From contig NZ_CP016808.1 of the NCBI RefSeq assembly GCF_002741035.1, forward strand, positions 1,488,001 through 1,552,000: DNA of 64,000 nucleotides. The letters are read 5' to 3'. This stretch comes from Paenibacillus sp. BIHB 4019. Its GTDB lineage: Bacteria; Bacillota; Bacilli; Paenibacillales; Paenibacillaceae. Under the pieces are notes generated by a model. It did not search any database. It was not told the origin of the DNA and saw only the letters and a list, made by a program, of their open reading frames with translations. Shown here one piece after another: positions 37,140 to 44,379 of this stretch. A program made the position numbers and the translations under genes. Position 1 is the stretch's first letter, and every line of letters starts with the position of its first letter.

Positions 37140-38016
37140 TATCCATTAAAAATTTTTCCAGCTGGAGGGTGAGGCTCTTCAGCTCATGCTCCAGCTGCAA
37201 GAAGCTAATGAGCGCTTGTATTATGACCACTTTAGGCTGCTCCCGCTTAAATTCATCGGCGAGCGCCTCGACTGCCTGCGTCAGCTGTGCCCGTCTGGAG
37301 TTTGTAAGGACAAGCTCCTTAATCATCGCCAGCATCGCTTCGAGCAAATAATCCCGCTGCTGCTCATCCGGAATCCGCTTGCCTTCCTTCCTTTGGCTGA
37401 TCACATCGCCCATAAGTGCATCGGTTAGAACAGGAGCCTGCTGCTTCGCCAAAATGTTTGCAGCTATCTCCTCCAGCCGTTCCACAACAAAGAAGGAAAT
37501 ATCCTTAACGCGGAGAGGCTTATTTTCAAAAATCATCAGGAAGTTAAACTCTTTAACCATCCCGCTGTAGACAGTCGCAATATCCCAAATATGAGGCTTT
37601 ATTTCTTCACCCAGCAGCCGAATCAAGCTTTGTTGATGAAAGTCGAGCAGCCTGGTTCGCATTTGCATGACGAATGGCGCCATTTCCTTCTTCGTTTTGA
37701 TGAGCTGCCTCATCTCCTGCATAATAAACTTGTTCAATAGGAAAAACTCCAGCGTCACTTCCGTTTCCCGCATAAAAATTTCCCGGGCAGAAAGGCCCGG
37801 CTGCAAACGGATGCTCTCAAGCTGCTCGTTAAACTTATCCTGCTGGCTCAATTGAACTTCCTTGAATAATTCCTCTTTGGACGGAAAAAATTTATATAAA
37901 GAACCTTTTGCGATTCCACAGTCATCGGATATATCCTGTATCGACGTCGCCACATAGCCCTTCTCCGAAAAATGGCGGACGGCCGATTCAATAATTCTGT
38001 CTCTAATCAGGCTCAA
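37105..38016 (-). CDS. TetR-family transcriptional regulator
   Basis: About 303 residues starting at TTG 38016, five bases after AGAAGGGA; an ATG at 38040 lacks a ribosome binding site. The N-terminal HTH (about 1-50) has [22 protein letters not shown] and [19 protein letters not shown]. The ligand domain is longer than the usual 190-210 residues. The divergent gene is an EmrB/QacA-type efflux pump, so it is probably its drug-responsive repressor. The 3' end overlaps the convergent oxidoreductase gene by 35 bases. Confidence 0.88.
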   Translation of the reverse strand: MSLIRDRIIESAVRHFSEKGYVATSIQDISDDCGIAKGSLYKFFPSKEELFKEVQLSQQDKFNEQLESIRLQPGLSAREIFMRETEVTLEFFLLNKFIMQEMRQLIKTKKEMAPFVMQMRTRLLDFHQQSLIRLLGEEIKPHIWDIATVYSGMVKEFNFLMIFENKPLRVKDISFFVVERLEEIAANILAKQQAPVLTDALMGDVISQRKEGKRIPDEQQRDYLLEAMLAMIKELVLTNSRRAQLTQAVEALADEFKREQPKVVIIQALISFLQLEHELKSLTLQLEKFLMDIKQDRTDTLTC

Positions 38017-38079
38017 TAAAATCCCTTCTCTCAAAATCATTTGACTTTCAGCAAAAAATCGATAAAATAAAGCCTAGCG

Positions 38080-38093
38080 TGACCGATCAGTTT
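38080..38093. promoter_or_regulatory. Candidate TetR operator
   Basis: TGACCGATCAGTTT contains the near-palindrome ACCGATCAGT, similar to TGACCGATCGGTCA-type operators of TetR repressors. It lies between the TetR and MFS start codons. Confidence 0.45.
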
Positions 38094-38221
38094 TACAAAG
38101 AAACCACGAGTCAATCTTACGCAATCTGCTCCTTCTTCGTCAAGGAGCGGCTCGCTAGGCTGGCTATTTCTTTGAGCTAAGATCGGCATAAGAAACCTAA
38201 GAGAGGGCGAGGAGCCTACAC

Positions 38222-39709
38222 ATGTCTACACCAAACGCTTCACAGTTAGCCTCAGAGCCGGATTTTTCCATCAAATCGATATTGGCGCCGCTTCTTGCCG
38301 TCATTATTGGGATGATGATGGTCATTTTGGACAGTACCGTCGTCAATGTTGCCGTTCCTAATTTGCAGCATTATTTCGACAGCTCGCTCAAGACGATCCA
38401 GTGGACGATCACGGGCTATACCCTTGCTTTATCCGCCGTTATTCCGCTTGCCGGATGGATGACCGATAAATTTGGCGCCAAGCGGATTTTTCTAATTACC
38501 ATTGCCCTGTTTACACTAGGCTCCGTGCTCTGCGCATTAGCGCAAACACCGGAGCAGCTGATCTTGTTCCGCGTGCTTCAAGGCATTGGCGGCGGCATGG
38601 TGTCCCCGATCGGGATGGCGATGATTTTCAAAATGGCACCTGCCAACAAACGCGGAGCTGTTATGGGCATGCTCGGCATTCCTATGCTGCTCGCTCCTGC
38701 GATTGGCCCAATTTTGTCAGGCTGGCTGATCGGCTTTGCCTCATGGCACTGGATTTTTCTAATCAACCTGCCAATCGGTATTGCCGCATTATTCGTCGGT
38801 ATGAAATATTTGCCGAAGCTTGAACGTCAAAAAACGCCTGCTCTCGATATTATCGGGATGATCTTGGCCCCTATCGCCTTTTCCATGCTGGCATTCGGCG
38901 TTAGCGAAGGGGGAACCGACTGGGGCTCGGCCAGAACGTTGACCGGTCTCATCGTAGGCGGATCGGCTCTTATTCTATTTATTATTGTTGAGCTGCTTCA
39001 GAAGCAGCCTCTGCTGGAGCTGCGTGTTTTCCGCTCGTCCGATTTTACTCGCAGTATTATTTTATCATGGATTTCACAAATTGCCTTGTTCGGTTCGATT
39101 CTAATGATTCCGCTGTACTTGCAAACCGTCAGGGATTTCACTCCGCTTGAGAGTGGTCTAACGACGCTGCCGATGGCGATTTGCTCGATGATTTTCATGC
39201 CTATCAGCGGACGGCTGTTCGATAAATGGGGAGCTCGTCCATTAGCTATGGCCGGTTTGTCGGTGATTACGATTGCCCTGTTCTTGTTGTCCCGGATTCA
39301 TGTGGATACGGCGATTGTTATGGTCATGATTCCACTTGGCATGATGGGTATGGGCATGGGCTTGTCGATGATGCCGCTTAACACCCATGTGCTGAACTCA
39401 GCGCCGCGCAGACTCGTCAGCCGCGTGACGCCTCTGACTTCAGCTAGCCAGCAGGTCGTTACTTCCTTTGCAATAGCTGGGCTGACCGGATACTTCTCCT
39501 CTCAAGCAACCTCGCATATTAAGGAAGCGGGAGCAGGCGGCAATATGCTGGAAAGCACCTCTCTGGCATTTGGAGATACTTTCTTGCTCGCAGCTGGCAT
39601 CGCGATAGCAGGCGTATTATTGAGCACGATTCTGCGCAAGCCGAAGCTCAAGGATGATCATGAGCAAGAGGAAGATGCGCCAGACCCTGCGATGATGATG
39701 GGCCATTAA
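38222..39709 (+). CDS. DHA2-family drug efflux MFS transporter (EmrB/QacA type)
   Basis: 495 residues with 14 membrane helices. Motifs of the family are IIGMMMVILDSTVVNVAVPNL (split at the DSTVVNVA motif), WTITGYTLALSAVIPLAGW, MTDKFGAKRIF and the antiporter motif C LGIPMLLAPAIGPILSG. Role: proton-coupled export of hydrophobic drugs or other compounds. GAGGAG precedes the ATG. Controlled, most likely, by the divergent TetR gene. Confidence 0.93.
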   Translation: MSTPNASQLASEPDFSIKSILAPLLAVIIGMMMVILDSTVVNVAVPNLQHYFDSSLKTIQWTITGYTLALSAVIPLAGWMTDKFGAKRIFLITIALFTLGSVLCALAQTPEQLILFRVLQGIGGGMVSPIGMAMIFKMAPANKRGAVMGMLGIPMLLAPAIGPILSGWLIGFASWHWIFLINLPIGIAALFVGMKYLPKLERQKTPALDIIGMILAPIAFSMLAFGVSEGGTDWGSARTLTGLIVGGSALILFIIVELLQKQPLLELRVFRSSDFTRSIILSWISQIALFGSILMIPLYLQTVRDFTPLESGLTTLPMAICSMIFMPISGRLFDKWGARPLAMAGLSVITIALFLLSRIHVDTAIVMVMIPLGMMGMGMGLSMMPLNTHVLNSAPRRLVSRVTPLTSASQQVVTSFAIAGLTGYFSSQATSHIKEAGAGGNMLESTSLAFGDTFLLAAGIAIAGVLLSTILRKPKLKDDHEQEEDAPDPAMMMGH

Positions 39710-39771
39710 TTCCTAATGGCGTTTAAGCAATAATTGTTGTTGAAGCAAAAAATGTATTTTTAAGCAAATCT

Positions 39772-39811
39772 AAAAGGCTGATTTCTGCACGCTGCAGCAA
39801 TCAGCCTTTTT
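39772..39811 (+). terminator. Intrinsic terminator of the efflux gene
   Basis: AAAAGGCTGATT (39772-39783) pairs with AATCAGCCTTTTT (39799-39811). Confidence 0.85.
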
Positions 39812-39821
39812 ATTTACATGC

Positions 39822-39869
39822 AAAAGGCAAAAAGGCACCTGCGATCTGAGCGTTTGGATCGAAGGTGCC
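39822..39869 (-). terminator. Intrinsic terminator of the yhcH-like gene
   Basis: Minus strand GGCACCT-T-CGATC pairs with GATCG-C-AGGTGCC, followed by TTTTTGCCTTTTG. Confidence 0.8.
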
Positions 39870-39934
39870 GCTGCTTATGCTGCTTATTTTAAGATGCTAC
39901 TTATGATGCTGCTTCTTTCATACTCTCTTCTTCG

Positions 39935-40420
39935 TTAAGAAACCGCCGAATTCTCAAACAGCGAGACGTGCAGCTTCACGACCGCCTTGCGTATCGTCAT
40001 TTCCGCTTCAACGCTGCAGCATGGACGGTGGATATCATACGGGAAAAAGACAGCAAACATGCCGGGCGTAAGCACTATGTCCGATTCATCGCTTACATCC
40101 TTATACGACAAGCGGTCGCGGCTATCCAACTCGTCTGCTGTAACGACAGCTTCCCCATTATCGCGGGCGACGCGAATGAGCTCCCGTCCTTTCAGCAGCA
40201 GCTGAATGTCGATATATTGCTTGTGGGACTCCGCCAGCTGCTCTTCCGCTGGACGGGTCTCCACATGCTGGACGAGCACAAATAGGCGCTCGCCATCAAT
40301 TTCATATTTTCCAGCCGGTGTATCCTCCGTCACTTCCTGCTCCAGCCATGCCAGTGCCTGCCGAAATGGCGGCAGCCAGCCCGGCTCCTGCTCCCAGCTT
40401 CGCAAATCGCTAATGATCAT
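39935..40420 (-). CDS. YhcH/YjgK/YiaL family beta-barrel protein
   Basis: 161 residues of the DUF386 family. Conserved IDGERLFVLVQHVETRPAEEQLAESHKQYIDIQLLLKGRE is visible in parts, as are the metal-site HKQYIDIQ and AVFFPYDIHRP motifs. YhcH lies in the sialic acid (nan) operon of E. coli, and YiaL/YjgK in other sugar-acid operons; the fold suggests a role in sugar anomer or isomer conversion, with no proven reaction that can be transferred here. It is the last gene of a three-gene run, 35 bases after the sialidase-like gene. Confidence 0.88.
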   Translation of the reverse strand: MIISDLRSWEQEPGWLPPFRQALAWLEQEVTEDTPAGKYEIDGERLFVLVQHVETRPAEEQLAESHKQYIDIQLLLKGRELIRVARDNGEAVVTADELDSRDRLSYKDVSDESDIVLTPGMFAVFFPYDIHRPCCSVEAEMTIRKAVVKLHVSLFENSAVS

Positions 40421-40455
40421 CCTGATCCGCTCCTTTATAAATGGATTTATCCATG

Positions 40456-41541
40456 TTACGGTCTGAGTATCGTGCCGCCAATATAGCGAACGCCGCCTCT
40501 TTGCTGAATCGTATCCTTCGCATCATTGAAATAATAAGTCGCCAATATTTCTCCGGCGGTTGTCTCGACAGCTCGCGGATAGCCAAGATCATTGCTGCCG
40601 CCATCGTCACGTAAAATCAGCTCCGGGCCCCAGCTTAGCCCATTATCCTCGCTTACCCTTGCCCGAATGCCGAATGGCGGCCTTCTGAAGCCATAGACGG
40701 CAAACAGCCTGCCATCCTCCATTAGCGTCAAATGCACCGTATCGCCATGGTCGTTGATGCGCGAGACGAAGCGCCACGTCAGCCCGCCATCGTCCGAGGC
40801 GTAAAGCTCGCACCATGCCGCCACCATCGCCGGCTTGCATCTGACTGCAACCATAATGATGCCATCCTTCATTAGAACCGGGGATGGACAAATCATTCGA
40901 TACTCCTCGCTATGCGGCATTAACGACACAAGCGACCAATTGCAGCCATCATCGAAGGAAGCGAAGACGACGGGGCGATCATGCGGATTATTTCGCGGCC
41001 TTGCCGTCAGAAAGAGCAGAACAACACCGTCTGGCCGCACAATATACGATGGCCTGCCTTGATAGCGGGGAATGCCACAATCCGGCAGCATCACTGGCTC
41101 GCTCCAGGTCGCGCCTGCGTCACGCGACATTTTCACCCACGCCTGGGCGTGGTCAACGGCGGAGTTCGGCGTGCACCAGCATTCGAGCAGCGTATTGGGG
41201 TCGGAGAAATCGAAGCCCTCCTCGAACATATGCGGCTTGCCATACGGGAGTTGATCCAGCAGCTTGTAATTGTCGGCGATTTGCGCGGCCTCCTGCCAGG
41301 TGCGGCCACCATCAAGCGTGCGGACGGCAGCGATGCGCCCGAAGGTTTCTACCCGGTCATGGTTCAGGTTTCCTGGAATCTGATAGTCACAGCCAATGCT
41401 CATAAACGCGAGCAAGATGTTTCCTTCGCTTATTTTCCACATACCACCATTAAAAGGCCAAGAGCAAAATTCATTGTCTTTGCGGTAAATTTCAATATGC
41501 TGCAGCTGCTGCGGTTTCACTGGCTTCGTGTATCGACTCAT
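40456..41541 (-). CDS. Sialidase-like BNR/Asp-box protein, no signal peptide
   Basis: About 361 residues from the ATG at 41541 (GGGGGATGACGAG upstream); the longer N-terminal extension to 41637 has no ribosome binding site. Six-bladed beta-propeller pattern with five Asp boxes: TLDGGRTW, SRDAGATW, SFDDGCNW, SDDGGLTW and SEDNGLSW. The conserved arginine triad of sialidases is suggested by R residues near YQGRPSYIVRP, but not proven. There is no signal peptide, so it would act in the cytoplasm, unlike classical secreted sialidases. It may cleave or sense a phosphorylated or imported sialoside (inference). Confidence 0.8.
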   Translation of the reverse strand: MSRYTKPVKPQQLQHIEIYRKDNEFCSWPFNGGMWKISEGNILLAFMSIGCDYQIPGNLNHDRVETFGRIAAVRTLDGGRTWQEAAQIADNYKLLDQLPYGKPHMFEEGFDFSDPNTLLECWCTPNSAVDHAQAWVKMSRDAGATWSEPVMLPDCGIPRYQGRPSYIVRPDGVVLLFLTARPRNNPHDRPVVFASFDDGCNWSLVSLMPHSEEYRMICPSPVLMKDGIIMVAVRCKPAMVAAWCELYASDDGGLTWRFVSRINDHGDTVHLTLMEDGRLFAVYGFRRPPFGIRARVSEDNGLSWGPELILRDDGGSNDLGYPRAVETTAGEILATYYFNDAKDTIQQRGGVRYIGGTILRP

Positions 41542-41664
41542 CTCGTCATCCCCCTTGGGCTGGCGTAAACGGGCTATTTGCTGTGAAGCGACGGCAAAGG
41601 CCCGTTTCGCGGTAAGCATAAGTAGAGCGGCCAACAAGCGTGCAACCGGGCAAGGCTTATTTTT

Positions 41665-42555
41665 TCATAAAAGTCCCTGCTGCCGGTACTTCTCAACCAT
41701 CAGCTTCAATTCGCCATATGCTGCCGGTGTCAGCGGTGCTACCGGACGGCGGGATGGGCCAGCAGGCACGCCGATCTCATTGAGCACCGCCTTCAATACC
41801 GAAGGCAGCGTGCCCAAGGAAAAGGCACTACGCAAATCCCGCAGCACCCGCTGCGCCTCCTCTGCCTCCCTATACTGCTCCGCCTGAAAATGCTCATAGA
41901 TCGCCGCCACCTGCGCCGGAAATACATTAGCCGTTGCTGCAATCGCACCGCTGCCGCCCGCCATAAGCGTCGGTAAAATGAGCGAATCCGTTCCCGCCAT
42001 CACCGAGAAGGAATCCGGTGTCTGTCCGATATATTGCAAAATCATATCAAAGCTGCCGCTGCTGTCCTTAATGCCGACAATATTCGGGATTTTCGCAAGC
42101 TCGGCTACCGTTTTGGGCTGCAGCGCATTACCTGTGCGGGCCGGGATGTTGTACAGCAAGACGGGAATCGCAACCGCTGCCGCTACCTGCTCAAAATGAT
42201 AAATAAGCTCCTGCTGAGTAAACGAAAGGAAATAAGGAGTAATGACCGAGAGCGCATCGACGCCTGCTTCCTGCAGCCGCTTCGCCAGCCGAACCGTTTC
42301 CAATGTGCTCGCACAGCCTGCTCCGGCATAAACCGGCACGCGGCCCTTCGCTTCCCGCACAATGATTTCCGCTATCCGCACCTTCTCCTCGAAGGAAAGC
42401 GAGAAAAACTCGCCATTTGTGCCCAGACAGAACAAGCCATGAACGCCAGCGGACCTAAACCTCTCCACCATTAGACAAAGCGCCTGCTCGTTCAGCTCCT
42501 CCTGCTCATCGAACGGTGTAACCATCGCCGGAATAATACCTTTCGCCAATTCCAT
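41665..42555 (-). CDS. DapA-superfamily aldolase, N-acetylneuraminate-lyase-like
   Basis: 296 residues, TIM-barrel class I aldolase. The Schiff-base lysine is Lys163 in GIKDSSGS and the catalytic tyrosine is Tyr135 in YNIPARTG. The loop motif GTNGEF differs from GTTGE of DapA and GSTGE of NanA, so the exact substrate is open. Candidates are N-acetylneuraminate lyase, 2-keto-3-deoxy sugar-acid aldolase, or a related reaction. AAGGAGG precedes the ATG. With a YhcH-like and a sialidase-like gene downstream and a GntR regulator divergent, a sialic-acid-like sugar is the most economical guess. Confidence 0.85.
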   Translation of the reverse strand: MELAKGIIPAMVTPFDEQEELNEQALCLMVERFRSAGVHGLFCLGTNGEFFSLSFEEKVRIAEIIVREAKGRVPVYAGAGCASTLETVRLAKRLQEAGVDALSVITPYFLSFTQQELIYHFEQVAAAVAIPVLLYNIPARTGNALQPKTVAELAKIPNIVGIKDSSGSFDMILQYIGQTPDSFSVMAGTDSLILPTLMAGGSGAIAATANVFPAQVAAIYEHFQAEQYREAEEAQRVLRDLRSAFSLGTLPSVLKAVLNEIGVPAGPSRRPVAPLTPAAYGELKLMVEKYRQQGLL

Positions 42556-42638
42556 CGCTAGTCCTCCTTTTTAAAGTAAGCCCTTACATTTCATTTCGCG
42601 CCATATGCTGCTTGCCCGCCTGCACGACGATGCCAAGC

Positions 42639-42667
42639 TGGACACCCCCTCAAATATGATGTATATA
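42639..42667 (+). promoter_or_regulatory. Promoter of the GntR gene
   Basis: TGGACA (42639-42644), 17-base spacer, TATATA (42662-42667). It lies upstream of the ATG at 42707 and shows that the longer ORF start at 42605 is unlikely. An ATGATGTATA half-site overlaps the -10, similar to the palindrome at 43486, consistent with autoregulation. Confidence 0.55.
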
Positions 42668-42706
42668 AGATTTAAGAAGAAACTGTTGAAAGCGTGGTGC
42701 TGCAAT

Positions 42707-43393
42707 ATGGATTTGCCGAAAATTGATAATTCTAACCTGTGGGACAAAACCTATAACCTGTTAAAGGAAAAAATCATCCGCCGTGAATTTCTCGGCAATC
42801 AGAAGCTGCTCATTCCTGAGCTGGCTGCCCAGCTTGGCGTTAGCCGAACGCCGATTCGCGACGCCTTAAACCGTCTGGAAATGGATGGTCTTGTGAAGAC
42901 GGTATCCAAGGTCGGCACCTTCGTCAATGCTATTGAAGTACAAGACGTAATGAATGTTACCGATACGCGGATGATGCTGGAATTTTGGGTGGTGGACAAG
43001 CTCAGCTCCTGCACGAAGCAACAGCTTCATGAAGAAATTAGCAGGCTGGAAAGCATTGTCGAGCTGTCACTAAGCGAGCTTGAAGCCCTTCCGCTCGATC
43101 AGTATTTGCAGAAAGACTACAATCTGCTGTTCCATTTGGAATTCATGCAGCTTGGGCGAAACAGCCATAATGCAGCCATCTATAAAAGCCTGATGAACTA
43201 TCGTTTCATCGCTGCAAGCAGCTCGCTTATCAGCAAAGAAATGGTAGCTGCCGCCATTAAGCAGCATCAGAACATCATTGCTGTCCTAAAGCTTGGCGAT
43301 GCGGAACAAATGCGCGCGGTTATTCGTGAGCATCTGGAGGACTCTAAAAATCGCCTCATTGCTAAAATCACAGCAAATGGCGGCTCCATTTAG
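42707..43393 (+). CDS. GntR-family (FCD-type) transcriptional regulator
   Basis: About 228 residues from the ATG at 42707, the typical FCD length; the extension to 42605 crosses the predicted promoter. N-terminal winged helix (about 5-75) with LWDKTYNLLKEKIIRREF and PELAAQLGVSRTPIRDALNRLEMDGLV. The helical FCD effector domain (about 90-225) carries metal-ligand residues in DYNLLFHLEF and KQHQNIIAVL. The divergent operon (DapA-type aldolase, sialidase-like, YhcH-like) is the expected target. No strong ribosome binding site is seen at this start, so a small upward shift cannot be excluded. Confidence 0.88.
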   Translation: MDLPKIDNSNLWDKTYNLLKEKIIRREFLGNQKLLIPELAAQLGVSRTPIRDALNRLEMDGLVKTVSKVGTFVNAIEVQDVMNVTDTRMMLEFWVVDKLSSCTKQQLHEEISRLESIVELSLSELEALPLDQYLQKDYNLLFHLEFMQLGRNSHNAAIYKSLMNYRFIAASSSLISKEMVAAAIKQHQNIIAVLKLGDAEQMRAVIREHLEDSKNRLIAKITANGGSI

Positions 43394-43485
43394 CATGGAT
43401 TTGCATTTGGCCATTCTTTCTTCTGTTTTGCGGTTTTGAGGTTTGAGGTTTAGCGTTTGATAACCTTTGAAGCCTTTAACGATAA

Positions 43486-43501
43486 ATGTTGTATACATCA
43501 T
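43486..43501. promoter_or_regulatory. 16-bp palindrome ATGTTGTATACATCAT
   Basis: Perfect core TGTATACA with ATG/CAT ends and one mismatched pair. It lies between the GntR gene and ytxJ. It shares the ATG-TGTATA half-site with the -10 region of the GntR promoter, so it is a candidate GntR operator, or an operator for the ytxJ promoter region. Confidence 0.4.
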
Positions 43502-43577
43502 TTAATGCTTATAATATAGCTTAACCCCTCAGCCTCGTCAATCCTTCTCTTTGCACCCTGCCCAATTAAAAGGCAAG

Positions 43578-43606
43578 ATGACTTTTTGCGCGGAGAAGGG
43601 TACAAT
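43578..43606 (+). promoter_or_regulatory. Promoter of ytxJ
   Basis: ATGACT (43578-43583), 17-base spacer, TACAAT (43601-43606), 56 bases before the start codon. Confidence 0.5.
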
Positions 43607-43661
43607 AAAGGGAAGTAAGCTAATATCTATTATTGATTAACAGACAAAAGGAGTGTTACAA

Positions 43662-44003
43662 ATGACACAATATCGTGAAATAGATTCAGCTGAGCAATGG
43701 GATGCCGCTTTGGAAGGCTCGAAAGACCGTGCCCTGGTTGTTTTCAAGCATAGTACGACTTGCCCGGTCAGCGCGAACGCACACCGCGAGTTCACAGCCT
43801 ACCTGGACGCCAATCCGCGTCAGGATACCGATTATGTCCTTGTAAAGGTCATCGAATCTCGCCCAGTATCAAACAAAATCGCTGAAGATACATCGGTTAA
43901 GCACGAGTCGCCGCAAATTATTTTCATCCAAAATCAAGAGAAGGTTTGGAGCGCTACGCACTGGGCAATCACGTCCGAGCATATTACAGCAGTTCTTGAC
44001 TAA
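43662..44003 (+). CDS. ytxJ: YtxJ, thioredoxin-like bacillithiol-system protein
   Basis: 113 residues from the ATG at 43662; AAAGGAG is eight bases upstream. Thioredoxin-like fold with the single-cysteine motif HSTTCPVS (Cys34), as in monothiol bacilliredoxin-like YtxJ. The middle DYVLVKVIESRPVSNKIAEDT (in parts) and the cis-Pro HESPQIIFI fit the family. Proposed role (from family): removal of bacillithiol from mixed disulfides. It is monocistronic with a strong terminator. Confidence 0.9.
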   Translation: MTQYREIDSAEQWDAALEGSKDRALVVFKHSTTCPVSANAHREFTAYLDANPRQDTDYVLVKVIESRPVSNKIAEDTSVKHESPQIIFIQNQEKVWSATHWAITSEHITAVLD

Positions 44004-44044
44004 TCGAATGGCCGCTGCAAAATAACTTTCTTTTGTAAAAGCTT

Positions 44045-44086
44045 AAAGACCGAGCCGCTTGTTATCGCAAGCGGCTCGGTCTTTTT
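44045..44086. terminator. Intrinsic terminator of ytxJ
   Basis: A 17-base stem AAAGACCGAGCCGCTTG / CAAGCGGCTCGGTCTTT with a 6-base loop and five T. Confidence 0.9.
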
Positions 44087-44145
44087 GGCATGTGCGCAGG
44101 GCCAGGCTTCCTTCTATGCCTGTCGGCAGTAAATGACTTTCTATT

Positions 44146-44193
44146 TGCCGTTCTAATTACCGTTCTAATTGCCTTTCTAATTGTCTTTCTAAC
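44146..44193. repeat. Four 12-bp tandem repeats
   Basis: Units TGCCGTTCTAAT, TACCGTTCTAAT, TGCCTTTCTAAT, TGTCTTTCTAAC. The TTCTAA core is invariant. It lies between two terminators and outside any gene. Confidence 0.75.
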
Positions 44194-44309
44194 CGCTTCC
44201 CGCTGAATATTTCATTTGCAATAAAGCTGTTCCCTTTTTTAAGGGCGGATTGTTCTTGGGAGGAAAAAAGAGTGTTTCAACGGCCTTCGTTTGCGCTCGG
44301 ATTACTTGC

Positions 44310-44351
44310 AAAAAGACGGTGTTCCGGTCGCTATCGACCTGAAACACCGTC
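44310..44351 (-). terminator. Intrinsic terminator of the galactanase gene
   Basis: Minus strand GACGGTGTT/AACACCGTC stem, with an inner GGTC/GACC pairing, followed by CTTTTTG. Confidence 0.75.
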
Positions 44352-44379
44352 TTTATTTGCAGCCTAGCAGGCTTTGTTG

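Larger units (their letters stand above)
44004..44379. other. 376-base intergenic region
   Basis: It holds the ytxJ terminator, four 12-base tandem units and the galactanase terminator. No gene is seen. Confidence 0.6.
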
